Assembly: GCA_035578905.1 (NCBI GenBank)
Contig: JAQJVL010002702.1
Coordinates: 21,381 to 85,380 of the forward strand
Length of the DNA stretch: 64,000 bases
Origin: Stictocephala bisonia
Lineage: Eukaryota; Arthropoda; Insecta; Hemiptera; Membracidae
Direction: 5' to 3'
The notes beneath the pieces were generated by a model. It saw only the letters and a list, made by a program, of their open reading frames with translations, did no database searches and had not been told where the DNA came from. Position numbers and translations under genes: made by a program. Shown here in pieces: positions 58,309 through 64,000 of the stretch (positions are counted from its first letter, which is position 1; every line of letters begins with the position of its first letter).

Positions 58309-59207
58309 GATGTAAATATTGTAATTACACCTTGATGCGGTAGTTACCGGAAGCTTTTGTTTGAATTTTTCAAAATGTTTAACTCTTTTATCCACTTTAT
58401 AACGTTTAACTAACGTCTACATTTTTATGAACTGTCTTCCACTTCTTTTAAAAATCTGTACAGTAAAAAAAAAATATAACATTTTAAAGTCATTAATAAC
58501 TAGTTAAATCTGAAAGAAGATTAATAAATAACTGTAAAGTTACTCTCAACTCTTGAAAGTAAAACTTAAGTGATTTATTGTGTAACTTACTAAAAATAGT
58601 TTCGTAACTGATGTATTAATTATACTATTTTCTCTTTTCTATGTGTTATTAACCAAGAATTGTACTGGGATCTTACTAGTGTTCAAGCCATAATATGTTG
58701 GCCATGCTATCTGTTTAGTGAATAACCTAACATGTTTTCAAGACTACTGATAGTGTTTGTGTGATAGCCAGATAAGAAACAGGGACAACAGTTTTCCTAT
58801 AAACCTGGATATACGTCTTTTGAAACATAATTTGCACTATGGTCGCTCTTTTAAAAATGTCCCTTTGCGCTGTCAATAAATATCTTTAGAGGGAACATTA
58901 TTAAGTATGAAGACTTTGTTGATGTTAATTATATTTGTCACAAACTCTTTGGATCTTTATTTCGTTTTCTGGATCAGAAAGAAGTTTTCATAAGAAGAAA
59001 ATTTCATAAGCTAATTAAAATACTAGTTTGAACATCAGTACACTAAATGAAAAAAGATTTTTGTTAAGAGGTGTGTGATCAGAGCTGGGCTGAGATGCTA
59101 TTTGTCCTCGCAGCACAAGGGAACATCACACAACACAAATGTATTACAATATAAGCACAAAATGCACAAATATATTACAATACAAGTACAAAATGCACAA
59201 ATATTAT

Positions 59208-59247
59208 GGTGATGATCTCGGTGAACCACGCTCACCTTCTTCAGACC
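59208..59247 (-). ncRNA. Hammerhead copy with mutated core (PLE-B inverted arm)
   Basis: Minus strand: GGT stem, CTGAAGA (plus 59238-59244), GGTGA/TCACC stem II, then GAGA where GAAA is required, and ACC closing stem I. The A-to-G change hits an invariant core position, so this copy should be inactive. Confidence 0.6.
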
Positions 59248-59282
59248 AGAGGGATTAACAAAAGCAATAAGAAACCTCTGCT

Positions 59283-59462
59283 TTTAAAAATAAGAAACCT
59301 GAAAGATCTAATGCAGCCAAACACCTTCTGAATTTTACCCACAGTTTGAATAAAATAGATGAAAATGTAGATATTATAAAAGTTTGTAAGAAGGGTAGGA
59401 TTATGAATGCTTGGGAAGAGTATCTATTTTTACAGAAAAATGTAAGGATCATGATAAACTAA
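59283..59462 (+). pseudogene. PLE GIY-YIG C-terminus (PLE-B)
   Basis: Reads FKNKKPERSNAAKHLL, then NFTHSLNKIDENVDIIKV and GRIMNAWEEYLFLQKN before a stop. The spacing of AAKHLL..THS, the ID.N..I.. strand and MNAWEEY correspond to the closing part of PLE endonucleases (LN.LEEYE in PLE-A). A +1 shift at QKN would open a further 20 codons, so one indel is likely. The upstream GIY-YIG strands and reverse transcriptase are absent. Confidence 0.75.
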
Positions 59463-59668
59463 TGAATGAACAGGTTAATTTTCATTCCGAAATAGTTTTT
59501 AATAATATATTTTCAGCGATAAAAGAACAGAAGTAACAGCCAATAGGAATTAACCAATAATATCACAGCAACCGCCATTTTGACGATTCCAGCCAATGGG
59601 GTCACGTGATCATAAGCCTATAAATTAAGTTTTTGAACACCATTTTCCTTTCTTTTGTGAATCCGTCT

Positions 59669-59709
59669 GGTCTGAGGAAGGTGAGTGTGGTTCACCGAAA
59701 TCAATCACC
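59669..59709 (+). ncRNA. Type I hammerhead ribozyme motif (HHR-5) of PLE-B
   Basis: Stem I GGT (59669-59671) with ACC (59707-59709); core CTGAGGA (59672-59678); one extra A; stem II GGTGA (59680-59684) with TCACC (59692-59696), 5 bp perfect; GAAA (59697-59700); short stem III AT/AT around CA (59700-59705); predicted cleavage after C59706 (ATC triplet). Best stem II of all the copies. It lies downstream of the GIY-YIG fragment, same sense. Confidence 0.75.
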
Positions 59710-59877
59710 ATAATACTTTTGCATTTTGTATTTGTATTGTAATATATTTGTGCATTTTGTGCTCTATATATATCTCGTATGGTTTTTTGTCAGCTACCAT
59801 TCCGTAATCTTTTTTCTTTAAGCTGTGATATATTTGGATCAAGATCCAAAAGTTATGAAATATATAATATAAAATAA

Positions 59878-62600
59878 AAGTGATCTCCTGTCACAAAGCT
59901 AAATCCAATCCATCAAGCCATTTACAACCTGCCTCACTTATTCTGTTTATACTAGCCAATCCCTCTGTGAAAGAACGTAAGGAACACTCTAAAATTATGT
60001 GATCCATTGTTTGGATAGACTCCCCGCAATCACATGACTGATCCAGTGTCAATCCCCATTTATACTTCCAGTAGTTACATCTATTCACGCCAGTTTGGAA
60101 CCGATTCAAAAGTGTCCATTCCCTCCGAGGGAGTTCATTCCACCTTTCTTATTGATGGAGCGTTAATAAGTAACTTATTGTGTCCATCAAAACTGTTCCA
60201 TGCTATGGTCTAGCTAGTATTGGGCGAAAAATTTGAACTGCTTAACTGGGAAGCAGTACGTAGAGGTGGGTTTTGAGATTTTAAGCGACCGTTCTGACGA
60301 GGGAGATCCTGGGTGATGGGGAGGTGTGGGGCATTCAAGATCTTATTGAATTCTTTAAGTAGTGCCTCCTGACGTCTTATCTTTGGAGGAGCTATATTGC
60401 ACAGTACCGGGAGCCAAGGAAGTGGAACTGCCATGAGAGTTCCACTAATAGCTCTCATAGCTATATTAAGTTGGACATCAATCACTTTTGTGTGTGCGCT
60501 GTTTAGCCATACGGGAGCACTGTATTCAGCAGTGGAATATACCACAGACAAAGGAGTTGTACGCAGGACATGTGCGTTGGCTCCCAAGTTGTTCCAGCAA
60601 TATGATGTAGTAAATTTGGCCTAGTTTTAATTTTAGCTGCTGTTTTTTGAAGAGGGCTTTTAAACGTCAGCGATCGATCTAACTTTACTCTCAAGCACTG
60701 TGGATGATCATTATGATGCAGTTGTACACCATTTAGAAAGATGTTCAGTTTTCGATTTACCAGTCTGTTAATTAGATGGAAGCAGGCTACTTCGGTTTTT
60801 GATGGGTTAGGATTTATCTTCCAGGTTCTAAAATATCCTTCAAAGGCTGCAAGGTCACTTTTGAGTGTTTCTTAAGTAGCTGTGAAGTCTTATGTTGGTA
60901 AGCTAAAGTAATATCATCTGCATATATAAACTTCCTAGACTTTGTTTATTGGGATGTCAGCAGTATAAACGTTGAACAAAATTGGAGCAAGAACAGACCC
61001 CTATGGCAGACCATCCTTCAACTGTCTAAAAGAGCTTTCTTCAAGGCCAAGATATACTTTTATTAGCCTGGCACTAAGCATTGACTCCAAAAGTCGCAAA
61101 AGAAAGGGACAAGGAAGGAGGCTGTAGAACTTTAACAACGAACCTTTGATCCACACTGTGTCATCTGCTGTTAGATCAATAAAAGGTGCAGATGTTTTAT
61201 AACTTCTTTTCAAATTCTCAAAAAATTGATGTCAGAGCTAGGATCTGGTGGCTACAACTTCGGCCAGGACGAAAACCAGCCTGCTCAACTAGAACATTAG
61301 AATCAAGAATGTGGTGATATTCTATTGTAAAATTTAGCCTTTCCAGCAGCTTATAACAAAGAATAAGAAGAGATATTGGGCGATAGTTTCCACTCGTTCA
61401 GGGTCTTTTCCAGACTTAGAATAGCTATACTTTTGATCGCTTGAATGCTTTTTGGCAAAGTCCCTGTAGCTAATATCTTATTGTAAACTGCTCGAAGCCA
61501 TTGTTTAACTTTGCTACCAGCATGTAGCAGAAATTCTAAAAAAGATACCGTCAAGACTGGCTGCTCTACCTGCTGGTATAACAGAAATCGCTGTCTATCT
61601 CTTCCTCCATGAAATTTCTGGAGACTTCCAGGGGTGCAATTTGGCTCTTTTTTTATTTCATTCAACTTGCAAGCTTTAGCAATGGACGAGACGAGATTTG
61701 TATAAAACAATCGTAATTTCTTATTGTAGGAGGAATGAACTTGATGCTATCGTCAAGCCTAGTGGTGCTTTATTAAAATTCCAGGGTAGGCTGTGGTAAA
61801 AGATCAATTATGGGAATTTGGATCTCCAATAAAAACCAATATTGGCCTATGTTGCGAGTGGAGAAAAGCATCAAGAACTTTCCTAATTGGTTTTGGGCTT
61901 GATGATCGTTCACAATGAGCAGAAGCATAAGTCGGGAGCGTAACCTCAACGCCAACTGAGCTGATAAAAAGTGATTGAAGAATCTTTAGCATCAAAGATT
62001 AGGAAAAGGTTGTTCATTTCAGCCCAGTCAGCAAGATTTCTGCCATTCTCATCGTTGGTGTTGAAGCTCCATGGGCTATGCAATGACTGTTAAAGTCCTC
62101 CACATAGAGGACTGGATGTTCAAAACTTGGCAAAATCCTATTGTCAGGCCATTGGATGTTAGGAGTTTTATAAACATTGGCTATTTTAGTGTCTCACACT
62201 TGGATTGCCAAGACAAAGGTGTCACCATCAGAGCTCTTGTGGGTAACTGACACATTGTCAATGTCATGCTTCACGTAAGTTGCAATACCATACACCCTAT
62301 AGCATCAACGAGTCTTTATCCAGGAATTTTACCTCTTGCACTGTTATCTTCAATGTGGGTCTCTTGGAATGCAAGGATATCAACATAGTTTTCATGAAGG
62401 ACCCTACTGATGCACTCACTCTTAGCCTGCTCAAGCTCTCAGCGTTAAAATGCACTACGTTTAAAACAGAACCTATTAATTGAAAATTAGCTTGGTCCTT
62501 AAAAAAGCCTTTTTTATTTTGTGTGATAGCTGCCATAGCTGGGAGATCACAAATTTGTGACAGTCCAGCTGTCAATGTGAACAACATCATCCCTCATTTT
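59878..62600 (-). mobile_element. Non-LTR retrotransposon, near-complete ORF2, degenerate (LINE-C)
   Basis: Minus strand, read across several frames. Near 62560-62420: VVHFNAESLSR, start of an AP-type endonuclease. Near 61990-61800: VEVTLPTYASAHCERS and ILVFIGDPNSHN (the GDFNSH motif, with D-to-P or F-to-P change). Near 61500-61380: WLRAVYNKILATGTLPKSIQ and PNISSYSLL, the N-terminal RT region. 61290-61000: AGFRPGRSC, then FIDLTADDTVW and LEESSFRQLKDGLP. Near 60930: FIYADDITLAYQ (YADD catalytic box). 60690-60450: VKLDRSLTFKSPL and STAEYSAPVWLNSAHTK. C-terminus: RCNYWKYKWGLTLDQSCDCG then TMDHIILECSL, a Cys-His finger. A stop follows only about 12 bp before the common 3' end. Jockey/R1-like architecture; clade uncertain. 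Dead by many indels. Confidence 0.85.
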
Positions 62601-63060
62601 GTGCTTATATTGTAATATATTTCTGTTTGTGTGACGTTCACTTGTGCTGTATATGTACCAACACGTATTATACTAACTAAACAACTATTATTTGACGTTG
62701 TAAAATTGTCCACATTTGTTTAAAAAGAAAAATAATTTAATACTGCCTTAACCTCCAATTATAATTTTTGTTATAAATATGATATGAAGAGAAGTTCAAT
62801 GTTTTTCACAATTTTTTTTCATAGTGAAATTAATTTTATTGTTTTGTTAAGTTTTTGTTGAGAATTTATGATAGAGGAATTTTTTATTATTTGGCTGTAA
62901 AAAAAATAAAGTTCTTCTTTATTTATGCTTACTTATTTTATAGAGGGCAATAACAAGTATTGGCTGTTGTTGATTGTGCATGTAATGTTTGTGGACCAAG
63001 TAGTAAGTAGTGACTCTGGTTCCGCCACTAGGCCTGAACATTTATATGGAATTGTTACAG

Positions 63061-63197
63061 AAAGCAGAGTGGATGACGACAACATGTAACCATGCATTGT
63101 ATGCCATCGTGGATGTGTTCACGCGAGTACTTCAATGTGCTGGGACCTTTGCTCTTGTCAGACCTCTACGTTCAACTACATTGGTGTGTACAACAAG
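63061..63197 (+). CDS. ARFGEF1/2: ARFGEF exon p: after HDS3, 1-bp insertion
   Basis: Acceptor TTACAG ends at 63060; donor GTCAGT starts at 63198. Begins [20 protein letters not shown], joined in phase 0 to exon o as in all BIG proteins, then after T changes frame to [15 protein letters not shown] and VQLHWCVQQ. One extra base lies near 63120-63128 (ACGCGAGTAC where ACGGAGTAC or similar is expected). Without it the exon would be 136 bp and end in phase 1, in agreement with the family. Likely an assembly error. Confidence 0.94.
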
Positions 63198-64000
63198 GTC
63201 AGTATGTCTTATTACTGGTAAATAAGTGAAAGTCATATTTATTTAATTGTTAAATGCTGGATTTTGACAGAAGATTTTTAAACCTTGTTTTTTTTACTGA
63301 GATATATTAACACATTCACTGCATTATTAGAAATTGTGAGGTCTTTTATTACAAAATATAAAGGTCTCGTTTTCTATGATTCATACGGCAAAAATACATA
63401 GATTTTGTTTGGTTACTAAACGAATTAAGCCTTATATAACTATATTTTTATTTTCTCTAATTAAGTCAAATGTCAGAATTCAGATTTTAGGAAAGAATTC
63501 CATATTATGCCCTTGCACTGATAACGTATGAGACCTATACAGCAACTGGAATATACCCATTGGACAGTTTTACCATTTAAATCTGTAATGCAATTATTAA
63601 TTATCAGTGTTCTATATGCTAAAATATCAATTCGGCTGATGAAAATCATAAAGATTTTTTTTGCATTAGATCATATCTTATGTAATAATATTGAAAAATT
63701 ATTATTTAATAGTAAACATAAATTAGAGTATTAACGAGTTAGTAACTGATATTATCTATTAATTTCTTACATTTTCATCTGATAGTACATATTATTTAAA
63801 TTTGTTGTTTTCTGTCAGTTAAGTTGATTAAGCCATTTTTATCCATTTATATAAGTACTTTTAAAAATGTTTTTCTTCAATTTAACAAATTAATTTGGTT
63901 AGTTCATTCTGTATTAGTAACAAACAGAATTGGCATAGAACAAAATGTCTATGTTTCATTTCTATTTATATTTATATAATTTATTAGTATTTAGTTGATT
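63198..64000 (+). other. ARFGEF intron, truncated by window end
   Basis: AT-rich, no exon, repeat or RNA recognised. The plus ORF at 63528-63734 shows no domain. Confidence 0.6.

Larger units (their letters stand above)
58130..58355. mobile_element. Palindromic repeat with two head-to-head hammerhead motifs
   Basis: Left arm (about 58137-58253) and right arm (about 58256-58345) are inverted copies of one another, meeting at GTGGTGGTCTCAGAGATACCAC. Each carries GAAACGTTTGGTGATGTAAAT and CACCTTGATGCGG. The same unit is present once, degenerate, at 54085-54330. Like the PLE units it consists of a repeat joined to its inverted copy, but no coding remnant lies between. Probably PLE-derived terminal repeats or a non-autonomous hammerhead retroelement. 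Confidence 0.68.
59138..59770 (+). mobile_element. Penelope-like element remnant with inverted terminal copies (PLE-B)
   Basis: Arms 59138-59255 and about 59660-59765 are inverted copies: TATTACAATAC...GCACAAATATTATGGTGATGATCTCGG against CCGAAATCAATCACCATAATAC...GTATTGTAATATATTTGTGC. Between them is a GIY-YIG C-terminal fragment (59283-59462). Same architecture as PLE-A but a different family: the arm and coding sequences do not align. Sense orientation. Confidence 0.8.
54799..63060 (+). other. ARFGEF intron (8.3 kb) full of retroelements
   Basis: Contains two PLE remnants (55083-55880, 59138-59770), a hairpin (55969-56024), a tRNA-derived SINE (56900-57146), a hammerhead palindrome (58130-58355) and a long LINE (59878-62600). 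Between them, 56040-56890, 57150-58120 and 58360-59130 hold AT-rich sequence with nothing recognised except a 12-bp inverted pair at 57405-57461. Confidence 0.75.
705..63197 (+). other. ARFGEF1/2: ARFGEF (BIG/Sec71) gene, 16 internal exons, both ends outside window
   Basis: Gene model for a brefeldin-A-inhibited ARF guanine-nucleotide exchange factor, which loads GTP on ARF1-class GTPases at the trans-Golgi and endosomes. Exons recognised by protein similarity: 705-883, 3446-3635, 7650-7808, 9549-9706, 10867-11105, 21879-21986, about 25384-25562, 29167-29305, 30471-about 30640, 41059-41190, 41521-41676, 44250-44413, about 44560-44769, about 49633-49812, 54538-54798 and 63061-63197. They follow the family order HUS, Sec7, HDS without duplication or inversion. 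Introns begin GT and end AG at the clean junctions and phases match. The N-terminal DCB exons and the last HDS exons must lie outside. Exons in about 12-50 kb are readable only through heavy base errors. The family assignment is very secure; ARFGEF1 versus ARFGEF2 is not meaningful here because insects usually have one orthologue. Confidence 0.93.

Noticed and set aside
1..64000. CRISPR array, operons, bacterial genes
   Set aside because: Spliced animal gene, insect-type retroelements and no prokaryotic features; the 118-bp array has no spacer structure.

Overview
The window is animal nuclear DNA, most likely from an insect; an AT-rich, intron-heavy hemipteran would fit, but I cannot name the species. 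One host gene spans almost all of it on the plus strand: a large ARF guanine-nucleotide exchange factor of the BIG/Sec71 family (ARFGEF1/2). I recognise 16 internal exons between 705 and 63197. They run from the HUS region, through the complete catalytic Sec7 domain (exons at 7650, 9549 and 10867), into the HDS region. Both ends of the gene lie outside the window. Exon phases agree across junctions wherever the sequence is clean, which supports the model.

The sequence has three quality zones. 1-12060 and about 50160-64000 look like ordinary insect DNA with scattered single-base indels, some inside exons. About 12060-50160 is strikingly different: bases are replaced or duplicated into homopolymer runs and reading frames break every few tens of bases. 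Nine ARFGEF exons (21879 to 49812) and several LINE reverse transcriptases can still be read through the damage. The block is therefore real locus sequence at raw-read accuracy, probably a gap filled with unpolished long reads. Short ORFs inside it should not be trusted.

The introns are full of mobile elements. Intron 2 holds an 11-copy, 118-bp tandem array. Minus-strand non-LTR retrotransposons lie at 6778, 14180, 35380, 45310, 52930 and 59878. A 2.36-kb Tigger/pogo transposon (50058-52416, TA target duplication) carries a nested tRNA-derived SINE. Other tRNA-derived SINEs and foldback repeats are scattered through the window.

The most interesting content is a set of Penelope-like element (PLE) remnants carrying hammerhead-ribozyme motifs at 197-250, 55115-55173 (minus), 58211-58253 (minus), 58266-58308 and 59669-59709, with damaged copies at 54197, 55800 and 59208. 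At 55.1-55.9 kb and 59.1-59.8 kb the unit is the same: a fragment encoding only the C-terminal GIY-YIG endonuclease region, flanked by inverted repeat copies. In both units the hammerhead core is intact in the copy downstream of the coding fragment and broken in the inverted upstream copy. All of these lie in introns of the ARFGEF gene, or just upstream of its first visible exon, and so would be transcribed with it.
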